From SM23-32 sp964434535 (lineage in GTDB: Bacteria; Planctomycetota; Brocadiia; SM23-32), in NCBI GenBank assembly GCA_964434535.1, contig CAYSWA010000009.1, forward strand, positions 1 through 64,000: 64,000 nt of DNA. The letters run 5' to 3'. Of the stretch, positions 29,658 through 37,890 are shown in pieces. The first letter of the stretch is position 1. Each line of letters begins with the position of its first letter. Made by a program: the position numbers and the translations under genes. The notes beneath the pieces are model-generated. The model worked only from the letters and a program-made list of their open reading frames with translations. It did no database searches and was not told where the DNA came from.

Positions 29658-30880
29658 CGGCTCGGCTCTCGCAGGCTTGGGGCGGGCAGGTCGGCCGGCT
29701 CGGCGGCCGGCGGCGGGGCGATCTCCAGGTCGCGATAGAGGCCCGGCTCGCCGCTCAGCCCGCGCTCGGCGGCCTTGACGACATTATACATCTCGCGGGC
29801 GGTCACGTAGTGGAGGCGGCAGCGCGCGCCGTCGTTGTAGCGCTCCCGCAGGTGGCGGTGCATGGCTTCGGCGGCGGGGCCGAGCAGGGCGGGCCAGTTG
29901 GCCTCTTTGGCGCCGTGGGTGTGGACCTTGACGAAGACCCAGTCCGGCCGCCCCGCCACGCATACGCCGGCCCGCACCCACGCGTCCACGCGCCGGGGCG
30001 TGGGCGGGGCGGCGGCGTCGATGCAGCCGTTCTCGATGCGGGGCAGCAGGCCGAACGGACCGGGCCAGCGCAGGCCGAGCGGGCCCTGGATCAGGAGCAG
30101 GTCGCCCGTCGGCTCGCCGCCGACGCGCACCTCGACGCCGTCGTCGTGGGACCGGGGCCGCGCCGGATCGTCGGCGGCGTAATAGACGGAGTTGATTCGG
30201 CGCGTCTGGGTGGGGGAAGGCGCCGAGGGCATGGTGAAGTCGGCGTAGCACCCGGCCCGCCCCAGCACGCGCAGCTCGTCATTCACGCCGCACCAGCGGC
30301 CGTCCGGATGGGAGTTGTCCAGCGCCCAGTTGCCATGGACGAAACCGAAGCGGGGCCGGCCGGCCTCATCGGTCCCCAGGTGGCCGTGCTCGCGCAGGCG
30401 CTGGATGAACTGATCGAGCGTCACCCGCAGACCTTCGCTCGTGTCGGCGTCGTGGTGCAGGTGGACCTCCACTTCGCCGTAGCCGGCGCGAACCAGCTCG
30501 GCGAGCGCCTTTAGGTGATCCGCACGGTACTGCTCGGCCGGGAAGAAGAAGGTGTGCCTCGGCGGGCGGGCGTCGGCGTCGCGGAAGCGGTCGGCCAGGG
30601 CCGGGTAGCGCTCCAGCCAGTGCTGCACGCGGGCGCACTCGGCCTCGATGCCGGGCTCCCCGACGCCCGGCTCGAAGTGATCCGCCACGCAGAACAGCAC
30701 GTGCACCGGCCCGGCGCGCCGGCGCGCACGCCGCTGGCCCCGGCCGGCCCACTCGCCGCGCAAGTAGGACGGCAGCCAGAGGGCCACGTGCCGGCGGCGG
30801 GCCTGATAGGCGAGCCAGGCGGCGCCGAGGAGGAAGCCCAAGGCGGCGAGCCCCGGCCCGGCTGTCAGGAGCGCGCTCAT
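29654..30880 (-). CDS. Membrane-anchored NodB-like polysaccharide deacetylase family protein
   Basis: 408 residues with an N-terminal signal-anchor (about 4-27, LLTAGPGLAALGFLLGAAWLAY) followed by a hydrolase-like fold. Motif-like segments are VLFCVADHFEPG, HTFFFPAEQY, EVHLHHDAD, FVHGNWALDNS and WVFVKVHTHGA; the conserved Asp and His residues fit metal binding as in carbohydrate esterase 4-related proteins, but the standard TFDDG motif is absent. It probably trims acetyl groups or otherwise edits the exported glycan in the periplasm. It sits between the GT2 and exosortase genes with 4-base overlaps on both sides. Confidence 0.72.
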   Translation of the reverse strand: MSALLTAGPGLAALGFLLGAAWLAYQARRRHVALWLPSYLRGEWAGRGQRRARRRAGPVHVLFCVADHFEPGVGEPGIEAECARVQHWLERYPALADRFRDADARPPRHTFFFPAEQYRADHLKALAELVRAGYGEVEVHLHHDADTSEGLRVTLDQFIQRLREHGHLGTDEAGRPRFGFVHGNWALDNSHPDGRWCGVNDELRVLGRAGCYADFTMPSAPSPTQTRRINSVYYAADDPARPRSHDDGVEVRVGGEPTGDLLLIQGPLGLRWPGPFGLLPRIENGCIDAAAPPTPRRVDAWVRAGVCVAGRPDWVFVKVHTHGAKEANWPALLGPAAEAMHRHLRERYNDGARCRLHYVTAREMYNVVKAAERGLSGEPGLYRDLEIAPPPAAEPADLPAPSLREPSR

Positions 30881-32079
30881 CCGTCCTCCCCGGCGGTGCG
30901 GCGCCGGCGGCCGGTGCGTCGCCAGGCCGGCTGCTGGAGCCCGAGCATGCCCCTGACCATGCCCACGGCGAGCGCCGCGTTGATGGTCACGAAGTAGGTC
31001 GCCGCACCGAGCGGGCCCGGCCGCAGCCCCAGAAGCTCCATCAGGGCCCCCACCCCGGCCAAACCGTAGAAGGCGAGCTGGAGGACGAAGGCGGCCTGCC
31101 ACGTGGGCGAATCGAGCATCAGCGCGCTGGCCGCCAGCGCGGCCATCAGCAGCAACGGCGTGAACCAGCGGATCACCTTGTGCGACCAGAACGAGAAGGC
31201 GACGAAACCGCGCCAGGGCAGCAGCAGCCGCCAGCACTGCCCCAGCGCCTGCCAGTTGCCCGCGCCGATGCGCACCCGCCGGCGGAACTCCTGCGCCGCG
31301 CCGCTCGGGGCCAGCTCCGAGGCGACCGCCTCCGGGTCGTAGACGACCCGCAGCCCGCGCTCGCGCACCTTCATCGGGATCACGAAGTCCTCGGTGATGA
31401 GGTTGGTCTCCAGCCGGGGGAACAGCTCGCGGCGCAGGGCATAGATGGCCCCGTTGGCCCCGAGGACCGAATCGACCCGGCTCTCCAGGATCTTCAGGAC
31501 GGCCTCGTAGCGCCAGTAGCCGCCTTCGGCGGCCTCGGCGCCGTCGGGCTGGATCAGGCGCAGCTCGCCGCAGACCGCGCCGACGGCGGGTTCGCTGAAG
31601 TGGCGCACCAGGTAGGAGATGCTGTCCGGGCTGAGCAAGGTGTTCGCGTCGGTGAAGGCGAGGATGTCGCTGCGGGCGTGGGCGGCGCAGTCCTGCAGCA
31701 CGGCCAGCTTGCCGCGCCGCTCGGAGAACTCCAGCACCGAGAGGCGCTCGTCGTCGATGCGGCGGGCGGCCTCGACGGTGCCGTCGGTCGATCCGTCCGA
31801 GCCGAGGATGACCTGGAGCCGCTCGCGGGGGTAATCGGCCTCCAGGCAGCAGGCCAGGGTGTCGCCGACGAGTTCCGCCTCGTTGTAGGCGGCGATGATG
31901 ACGGTGACGGTGGGCAGGTGCGCGGCGCGGCGCCGGCGCTCCCTGCGGGTCAGCAGGAAGTAGGCATCGCGGGCGGCCTGCACGGCGCTGGCGAGGGCGA
32001 AGAGCACCACGGGATAGGCCAGGTAGGAGTAGACGGGCAGCCCGAGCCCGACGGCGGCGATCCAGGAGCCGGGGGTCAT
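30877..32079 (-). CDS. Membrane glycosyltransferase family 2
   Basis: 400 residues, processive-type GT2. One N-terminal membrane helix, a cytoplasmic GT-A domain (TVIIAAYNEAELV, GSDGSTDGTVEAA, AFTDANTLLSPDS as the DxD-like site, NLITEDFVIPM with the ED acid) and RRRVRIGAGNWQAL where the QxxRW motif would be, then about four C-terminal helices. It likely extends the lipid-linked or nascent polysaccharide. It follows the BY-kinase gene after a 73-base gap with no promoter visible and overlaps the next gene by 4 bases. Confidence 0.88.
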   Translation of the reverse strand: MTPGSWIAAVGLGLPVYSYLAYPVVLFALASAVQAARDAYFLLTRRERRRRAAHLPTVTVIIAAYNEAELVGDTLACCLEADYPRERLQVILGSDGSTDGTVEAARRIDDERLSVLEFSERRGKLAVLQDCAAHARSDILAFTDANTLLSPDSISYLVRHFSEPAVGAVCGELRLIQPDGAEAAEGGYWRYEAVLKILESRVDSVLGANGAIYALRRELFPRLETNLITEDFVIPMKVRERGLRVVYDPEAVASELAPSGAAQEFRRRVRIGAGNWQALGQCWRLLLPWRGFVAFSFWSHKVIRWFTPLLLMAALAASALMLDSPTWQAAFVLQLAFYGLAGVGALMELLGLRPGPLGAATYFVTINAALAVGMVRGMLGLQQPAWRRTGRRRRTAGEDG

Positions 32080-32152
32080 CTTGCTGCCTCACGCGGGAGT
32101 GGAACGCGATCCTGCGCCGGCTCGCCCTTGATCGGGGCGCCGAGACGGCCTC

Positions 32153-33064
32153 TCAGCCCTGCTCCTCGGCCTCTGCGGGCTGCTCCCGGCGGGAGCCCGA
32201 GGCCGCGCCATGGCGGCCCCGCGAGTAGCCGTAGTAGTAGCCGGGCGGCGTGCCGAAGAAGCGGTAGAGGAAGTCGGGGATATGGTGCTTGCGCTGGGTC
32301 AGCACGCAGCCGATGACCCGGGCGCCGCAGTGACGCAGCTCCTCGGCGGCCCGCTTGACCAGTTCGCGCGGCGTCCTTTCCAGTTGCGCCACCAGCAGCG
32401 TGCCGTCGCTGTGGCGAGCGAAGGTGCAGGCCTGGCTCGCCGCCAGTACCGGCGGCGTGTCGACGATCACGAACGAGTAGCGCCGCCGCAGGCCGGCCAG
32501 CAGCCTGGCGCAGTTCTGGCTCAGCAGCGACTCGGTCGACTCTTCCAGCGCGCCCGGTTGGGCGGGGATGACGTCCAGCTTGGGGACTTGCGTCTCGTAG
32601 ACGCGCCCCGCCAGCTCCAGGGCGTCGTTGAGCACGTCCACCAGCCCGCTCTGCGGCTCGATGCCGGCCAGCTTGTGCAGGCCCGGCGCGGGCAGGTCGC
32701 CGTCGAGGACCACCACCCGGCCGGGGTCCACCTCGCTGAGGGCGGCGGCCAGGTTCAGCGCCGTGGTCGTCTTGCCCTCGGCGCGCGCGCTGGAGGTGAC
32801 GGTGATCACGCGGGGAGGCTTGCCGTCGTTGGAGGCCAGGATGCGCGCGCGCACGGCGCGTATCTGCGAGGCGACTTCGCCGAACGGGTCGTGCACGAAC
32901 ACGACGCTCTGCTCGGGCTCGGCCGCTCGGCCGCAGACCCGCTCGAAGGGCGGGCCGGGCTGCACGGGCCTCTCGGAGGCCGGCGACGGGCTGCCCTGGG
33001 AGAGCTTGCCTCCCCCGCCGGCCTTCGAGATCGCGCGCGAGAACCTGCCTTCTTCTTCGGCCAT
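32153..33064 (-). CDS. Cytoplasmic tyrosine autokinase (BY-kinase, CpsD/Wzc-C type)
   Basis: 303 residues. It carries the bacterial tyrosine kinase set: Walker A SSARAEGKTTTALNLA, Walker A' VVVLDGDLPAPG and Walker B FVIVDTPPVLAAS, with the C-terminal tyrosine cluster PPGYYYGYSRG that is autophosphorylated to control chain length and export. A 60-residue Ser/Pro-rich N-terminus precedes the domain. The transmembrane part is encoded separately by the upstream Wzz-type gene 32 bases away, the split arrangement common outside Proteobacteria and in exosortase-linked loci. Confidence 0.92.
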   Translation of the reverse strand: MAEEEGRFSRAISKAGGGGKLSQGSPSPASERPVQPGPPFERVCGRAAEPEQSVVFVHDPFGEVASQIRAVRARILASNDGKPPRVITVTSSARAEGKTTTALNLAAALSEVDPGRVVVLDGDLPAPGLHKLAGIEPQSGLVDVLNDALELAGRVYETQVPKLDVIPAQPGALEESTESLLSQNCARLLAGLRRRYSFVIVDTPPVLAASQACTFARHSDGTLLVAQLERTPRELVKRAAEELRHCGARVIGCVLTQRKHHIPDFLYRFFGTPPGYYYGYSRGRHGAASGSRREQPAEAEEQG

Positions 33065-33096
33065 GCTGTCGTATTCCCTCGGCTGTCGGGTGCCGG

Positions 33097-34734
33097 TCAG
33101 GCGGACATGCGCCTCCAGACGGCGACGACGGCTTCCTTCATCAGCGCCAGGAAGCGGCTCGGCGCGCCGGGGTCCATCAGGTGCCAGACGTAGAGCCCGC
33201 CGCCGCAGGCGACCAGCGCCACCAGGACGAAGCCGGCGAGGACGATCCGCCGGCGCCGCCGGCGGCGGGCGACCTGCCCGGCGGTGACGATGGTGCAGAT
33301 GCTGCCGAGCACCGGGATGCCCAGGTAGCCGGAGGCGTCTTCCATGTCGCGGAACGAGCGGTCACAGTATTCCAGGGCAACCACCAGGCCGACGCCGGCG
33401 GCCATTCCCCCGATGATCAGCGCGAACATGACCTTGCCGTAGGCGAGCCGATAGGGGAAGACGGGCTCCAGGGCCGAGGCCATCATCTCCACTTGCGTGC
33501 CTCGCTCGCCCTCTTCGACCTGGAGACGGGTGCGGTGGGCCACCAGGCTGCGCCGGTAGGTGTCGTAGAACTCGGAGGCTTCATTGTATTCCCTCAGCAG
33601 GTCCTGGTAGCTGTCCTCCTCGGCGACCAGGGCGCGCATGGTCTCCTCGTTGGCCCGGATGTCCGCCTCGACCTGCTCGACGGCAGCCTCGTGGCCCCGT
33701 ATCCTGCGCTCCAGGTCCAGCTTGGCGGCCATCAGCTCCTGATAGAGGGGGTTGATGATTTCGCGCTCGCTGCCGGTGATGCGCTTCTCGGTCTCGGCGA
33801 GCTCCCCTTTCATCTCGGCGATGCGGGCCTTGAACTGCTTGATCGACGGGTGCTCCTCGGTGTAGCGCAGCAGGTAGTCGGAGAGCAGGCGCTTGGCCTG
33901 GGTGATCTTCTCCTCCAGCTCCCGGGCCCGGGGGTTGTCCTCGGTGGTGACCTCAGACCTGACCGTCAGCTCGGTCTCCTCCAGTTGGCTCGCCAGTTCG
34001 CTGAGCTGGTTGCGCGCTTCAGCGAGCTGGAGGGAGTGGGAGGTGAGCTGCATCTGGAGCTCGAGCAGCCGGCTCAGGATGCCGTCCTTGACGTTCGGCA
34101 GGTCGGCGAAGTGCTTCTCACGGTACTTCTCCATCTGGGCCTCGAGCTTGCGCACCTGCTCCAGGTACTCGTCGCGGCCCTCTTCCAGGAACTCGACGGC
34201 TGTTCTGCTGTCCCCCCGCAACGTGCGTTTGCTCTCTTCGATGTAGTTGTGGGCGAGGGCGTTGGCGATGCGGGCCGCCATCTTCGGCGATTCGTGCGTG
34301 ACGGCGATCTCGACCAGGTCGATGCCCCGGCCCTGGGCGGCCGGGTTCACGGTGATTGTGTCTTGAAGCTCGCGGTACTGCCGCTGCCAGTCCTCGGCGC
34401 TCTTCAGCCCCACGTCCATGTTGATCTGGCGGATGACGCGGTCCAGGTTCGTCCAGGTCAGTATCTCCACCCGCAGGGCGTTCAGCGAGACGCCGTTCTG
34501 CCCACGGGCGATCAGCGAGGAGGGCGCCGTGCCGAGCAGGGCCAGGTCCTTGCGCCGCACCACGGCCACGGCCCGGTACTTGGTCGGCAGCAGGTGTGGC
34601 ACCGGCGGCACGCGCGCCCAGACCAGCGCCGCCAGCGCCAGCCCCGCCAGGGCCGGCAGAACGAGCCCCCACTTGCGGCGGAAGAAGAGCCGCGCGTAGT
34701 CGCGAACCGATTTCGACGCCGTCGTCTCTGCCAT
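33097..34734 (-). CDS. Wzz/GNVR-type polysaccharide chain-length determinant
   Basis: 545 residues: a membrane helix at about 20-40 (LVLPALAGLALAALVWARV), a Wzz domain, a long periplasmic coiled coil (about 150-420, many heptads such as LEAQMEKYREKHFADL and LEEKITQAKRLLSDYL), a second helix (about 440-465, VMFALIIGGMAAGVGLVVAL) and a third near 495-515. Such co-polymerases set chain length and activate the partner kinase encoded next. The third membrane helix after the usual two is slightly unusual. The start ATG at 34734 is preceded by a 113-base gap with no promoter visible. Confidence 0.9.
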   Translation of the reverse strand: MAETTASKSVRDYARLFFRRKWGLVLPALAGLALAALVWARVPPVPHLLPTKYRAVAVVRRKDLALLGTAPSSLIARGQNGVSLNALRVEILTWTNLDRVIRQINMDVGLKSAEDWQRQYRELQDTITVNPAAQGRGIDLVEIAVTHESPKMAARIANALAHNYIEESKRTLRGDSRTAVEFLEEGRDEYLEQVRKLEAQMEKYREKHFADLPNVKDGILSRLLELQMQLTSHSLQLAEARNQLSELASQLEETELTVRSEVTTEDNPRARELEEKITQAKRLLSDYLLRYTEEHPSIKQFKARIAEMKGELAETEKRITGSEREIINPLYQELMAAKLDLERRIRGHEAAVEQVEADIRANEETMRALVAEEDSYQDLLREYNEASEFYDTYRRSLVAHRTRLQVEEGERGTQVEMMASALEPVFPYRLAYGKVMFALIIGGMAAGVGLVVALEYCDRSFRDMEDASGYLGIPVLGSICTIVTAGQVARRRRRRRIVLAGFVLVALVACGGGLYVWHLMDPGAPSRFLALMKEAVVAVWRRMSA

Positions 34735-34847
34735 TTTGTCTTCCGGGCCTGTTGCCTCTGTCCGCTCCGCGGCTCGCCGCCGCGCACCCGCTCCATTCTA
34801 ACCGAAAACCGCTCGCCCTGAACCCTTCTTCGGCGACCTGTCACGGC

Positions 34848-36623
34848 TCAGTCGCCGCGCAGAAGGCCCACCAGCCGCCGGCCGGCCGAGCGGGCGCGGC
34901 GCCGCAGGCCCCGCCGCGCCCCTGCGCGGTCCCGTTCCTCTTGTGCGGTGCCCTCGGGCTGCTGCGGTGCGGGCCGCCGCTCGGCGGGGGGCAGCGGCTG
35001 CTGCTGCGCGGGCGCGTGGGGGTGGGCCGCCTCAGCGAGCCCGGCCAGCTCCTCATGCAATACCAGCAGGCACTTGGCGACGGCCTGGCGGTCCGGGTTC
35101 TGGCGCAGGCTGCACGCCAGCCCGATCTTGTCGGCGCCTATCTTCAGGGTCTGTGCGTGCCCGCCGTTGCTGCGCATATAGCTTTCCCCCGCCATATGCA
35201 CGTAGCCGAGCCGGGCGACGAGGTCCTCCATGCGCTGCTTCGTGTCGGGGTGTTCGCCGTGGCCCGCGTGCGCCAGCAGCACCAGGTAGTTGCGCCCATG
35301 GGCGCGGGTCAGTCTCAGGTCGACCGGCACGCCGGGCCCCTCGCAGGCGGCCACGTCCAGGTCGCCGGCCCGGTCGGCGAAGACAGGCTCGAACATGCCG
35401 ACGGCGAGCGCGTGAGCCAGCTCGGCTATGTCGGCAAACCGCTCGGCCTTCGGCCCCGTGGCCGGCGAGGGGCGCTGTGCGAGCTGCTCGCCAGCCGGCG
35501 CAGCGGGCTGGGCCGGCGGCTCGGGCCGCAGTGCGTGGGCCAGCGAGGGCACGGACGGGGGCGGACCGGCCGGCGCCATGGCGCGTCGCCGCGCCTCGGG
35601 GCGGCCGGCGGGGCGACGAGGCGGGCGTGAGGGCGTCTGCCACTCGGCGCCCGGCGCAGCAAGAGCAGGCTCCCATGGTTCCCCGTCCCCTGGCTCGGGA
35701 GCGTGGGGGGCGGGCGCCTGCTCGGCTTCTTCGTCCGGTTCGGCCGGTGGTGAGGCGGCTTCGGGGGCGGCGGCCGGAGCCGGCTCGCCGTTGCGCGGCG
35801 GGCCGCCTGTGTCCATGTAGTAGCCGGCCATGTCGCGCACGACGGAGCGGACGGCCTCGGCGCTGACGGCCGCCTCGTCGCGGACGTAGGCCTGGAGCAG
35901 GGCCTGGTCGCAGAGTATGTTGACGCGGCGGGGCAGCCCGCCGCTGGCTCGGTGCACTTCCGCCCTGGCGGCGGGGGTGATGATGCCGGTTCGTTCGGCC
36001 CCGGCCACGCCGAGGCGGTGCTCGACGTAGCCGTCGATGTCGGCGGGCGAGAGCTGGCCCAGGTGGAAGCGGATGGCCATGCGCTGGTCGAGCGGGCGCA
36101 TGCGAGGCGTGCCGATCAGGCGCCTCAGCTCGGGCTGGCCGACCAGCACGATCTGGAGCAGCTTGTCGGAGGCGGCCTCCAGGTTGCCCAGCAGCCGGAT
36201 CTCCTCCAGCACTTCCTCGCGCAGCCCCTGGGCTTCGTCGACCATGAGGACCACGTTGCGGCCGGCTTCGTGGCGGGCGCGCAGGTCCGCCTCCAGCGCC
36301 CCGAGCAGCTCCACCTTGGGCCGATCCTCCCACTGCACCCCGAGCTTGCGGCCCAGCGCCTGGAGGAACTCCAGCGGCGAGAGCGAGGTGTGCACGATGG
36401 GGGCGACCTCCACCTCGTCGGCGAAGCGGGCCAGGGCGGCCCGGCACAGCATCGTCTTGCCGGCGCCGACCTCGCCGGTGATCAGGGCGAACCCGCAGCG
36501 CTGCTCCACGGCGTAGAGCAGGCAGGCCAGCGCTTCCTTGTGCTTGGCGGTGGGGTAGTAGAAGCGCGGGTCGGCGGCCGTGGTGAAGGGGAACTCCCTC
36601 AGCCCGAAGTGTTCCAGGTACAT
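34848..36623 (-). CDS. ExeA-like AAA ATPase of the exosortase/export locus, with C-terminal extension
   Basis: 591 residues. Residues 1-270 are an AAA ATPase of the type seen beside exosortases (XrtA-associated ATPase): MYLEHFGLREFPFTTAADP at the N-terminus, Walker A GEVGAGKTMLC (about 49-57), Walker B VVLMVDEAQGL, sensor IVLVGQPELRR, and RRVNILCDQALLQAYV near the end. A Pro/Ala-rich linker (about 275-370) leads to a ~140-residue folded domain (FADRAGDLDVAACEGPGVPVDL, YLVLLAHAGHGEHPDTKQR) I cannot name. Second gene of the operon, 46 bases after the Wza-like gene. Possible role: energising or gating the export complex (inferred). Confidence 0.87.
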   Translation of the reverse strand: MYLEHFGLREFPFTTAADPRFYYPTAKHKEALACLLYAVEQRCGFALITGEVGAGKTMLCRAALARFADEVEVAPIVHTSLSPLEFLQALGRKLGVQWEDRPKVELLGALEADLRARHEAGRNVVLMVDEAQGLREEVLEEIRLLGNLEAASDKLLQIVLVGQPELRRLIGTPRMRPLDQRMAIRFHLGQLSPADIDGYVEHRLGVAGAERTGIITPAARAEVHRASGGLPRRVNILCDQALLQAYVRDEAAVSAEAVRSVVRDMAGYYMDTGGPPRNGEPAPAAAPEAASPPAEPDEEAEQAPAPHAPEPGDGEPWEPALAAPGAEWQTPSRPPRRPAGRPEARRRAMAPAGPPPSVPSLAHALRPEPPAQPAAPAGEQLAQRPSPATGPKAERFADIAELAHALAVGMFEPVFADRAGDLDVAACEGPGVPVDLRLTRAHGRNYLVLLAHAGHGEHPDTKQRMEDLVARLGYVHMAGESYMRSNGGHAQTLKIGADKIGLACSLRQNPDRQAVAKCLLVLHEELAGLAEAAHPHAPAQQQPLPPAERRPAPQQPEGTAQEERDRAGARRGLRRRARSAGRRLVGLLRGD

Positions 36624-36669
36624 GGGCTTGACCTTCCTCGGCGCTCGGCTCGCAGCGCCCCGCAGGGGG

Positions 36670-37386
36670 CTAATCGGTCAACTGTTCCACGCTGGCGGCC
36701 GCCGACAGGGCGCCGCGGAACGGCCAGAGGACGCTGTCGATCTGGTAGCCGAGCCAGGCCAGCAGGTGCGGGGGGACGTAGACCACGTCGTTCTCCGCCA
36801 GGGAGACGTTTTCGCGCGTCTCCCCCTTCAGCAGCAGCTTCTTGAGGTTCACCTTGTAGATCTCGGGCGCGTCGGGATCGCCCCGGATGACCTTGGTCCA
36901 GGTGGGGGCTGCGCGCCGGGTCACTCCGCCGGCCTGTGAGATGACGTCGGCGACGGTCTGGTAGCCCGTGTAGGGCTGCCTGCCCTGGCTGGCCACCTCG
37001 CCGTAGACGCTGATGTGCTTGCTGTTGTAGCCGGTGACGGTGACCAGGAACTGTGGCTCCTTGTAGTAGGTCGAGTAGAGGTCCTCCAGCTTGCGGCGGA
37101 TCTGCTCGGTCGTCAGCCCGCCCACGTGCACGTCGTCCAGCAGGGCAAGGGTGACCACGCCGTCCTGGCGCACACGGACCTCTCGCCCCAGCGACGGGTC
37201 GTCCAGCGCCTCCACCCTGATTGTGTCGGGCGGATCGACCACGTAGGTGGCGTCCGGGGGCCTCTTGCGTATCATCTGCATCGAAGTGAGGCGCCCGTTG
37301 ATCAGCTTCGCGTCCCCGTTCGCGCAACCGGCCGCCGCTGCCGCGGCGGCAAGCAGCACGGCTACCTGCAATCTGCGGCGACTCAT
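36670..37386 (-). CDS. Polysaccharide export lipoprotein (Wza-like, Poly_export plus SLBB)
   Basis: 238 residues with a lipoprotein signal: MSRRRLQVAVLLAAAAAAAGC, lipid-accepting Cys21. A Poly_export domain (YVVDPPDTIRVEALDDPSLGREVRVRQDGVVTLALL) and an SLBB-like domain (ISVYGEVASQGRQPYTGYQTVADVISQAGG) follow, then an amphipathic end (WLGYQIDSVLWPF). It would form the outer-membrane export channel. It is shorter than E. coli Wza (379), as in many exosortase-linked loci. First gene of the seven-gene operon that runs down to the exosortase, under the sigma54 promoter at 37458. Confidence 0.92.
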   Translation of the reverse strand: MSRRRLQVAVLLAAAAAAAGCANGDAKLINGRLTSMQMIRKRPPDATYVVDPPDTIRVEALDDPSLGREVRVRQDGVVTLALLDDVHVGGLTTEQIRRKLEDLYSTYYKEPQFLVTVTGYNSKHISVYGEVASQGRQPYTGYQTVADVISQAGGVTRRAAPTWTKVIRGDPDAPEIYKVNLKKLLLKGETRENVSLAENDVVYVPPHLLAWLGYQIDSVLWPFRGALSAAASVEQLTD

Positions 37387-37457
37387 GGTCTCAGGTCCTC
37401 CCGGTCAACGTCGTCGGCGCCCGCGCGGACTCTTCCCGCGACGCCCGGCGCAGGCAG

Positions 37458-37473
37458 TGCAAAGCCCGTGCCG
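37458..37473 (-). promoter_or_regulatory. Sigma54 promoter of the exosortase/export operon
   Basis: Minus strand CGGCACGGGCTTTGCA, differing from TGGCACG-N4-TTGCA only at the first base. Start site near 37447. The tandem dyads at 37714-37755 are 240-265 bases upstream, farther than at the other promoters. The 504-base gap (37387-37890) holds these elements and the divergent sigma70 promoter, no gene. Confidence 0.85.
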
Positions 37474-37713
37474 CCCCCCCGGCCGCTCCGGGGCTCGTCG
37501 GGCGGCTTCACAGCCCCCTTGGGCCGTCGGCACGGCTCGCCTGCGGCTATCCGGGCACAGGTGCGTCCAATCGGCTCGACACGCACCGACCGACCTCACC
37601 GCACCGCACGCCAGTTGGCCGCCCGTCCGCCAACAGATGGCATACCAGCGCCGGCTTCGCCCGTCAAGCGCGCCCCGCGGGTCCCCTCCCTGGCCGCTCC
37701 GCCCCCGCCGAAC

Positions 37714-37755
37714 GTGTCCAGATGGTGCGACACGCGTGTTGATTCTGCCGGACAT
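37714..37755. promoter_or_regulatory. Tandem pair of operator dyads
   Basis: GTGTCCAGATGGTGCGACAC (37714-37733) and GTGTTGATTCTGCCGGACAT (37736-37755), starts 22 bases apart, two helical turns. This is the clearest tandem pair in the window and sits upstream of the export operon on one side and the DUF4832-like gene on the other. Confidence 0.75.
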
Positions 37756-37808
37756 GGCGCCGCCGCGGGCCACCGGCTTCGGGAAGGCGCGCCGCGATGA
37801 GCGAAGTC

Positions 37809-37837
37809 TTGACAGGGCACGGCGGCCCCACTATGCT
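37809..37837 (+). promoter_or_regulatory. Sigma70-type promoter of the DUF4832-like gene
   Basis: TTGACA (37809-37814), exactly 17 bases, TATGCT (37832-37837). One of the best housekeeping promoters in the window; it starts transcription about 48 bases before the ATG at 37891. Confidence 0.75.
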
Positions 37838-37890
37838 GGGGGGCCGGGCTGAGGGGGCGATTTCAGCGGGGCGAAGGGAGCCGAGAGACC

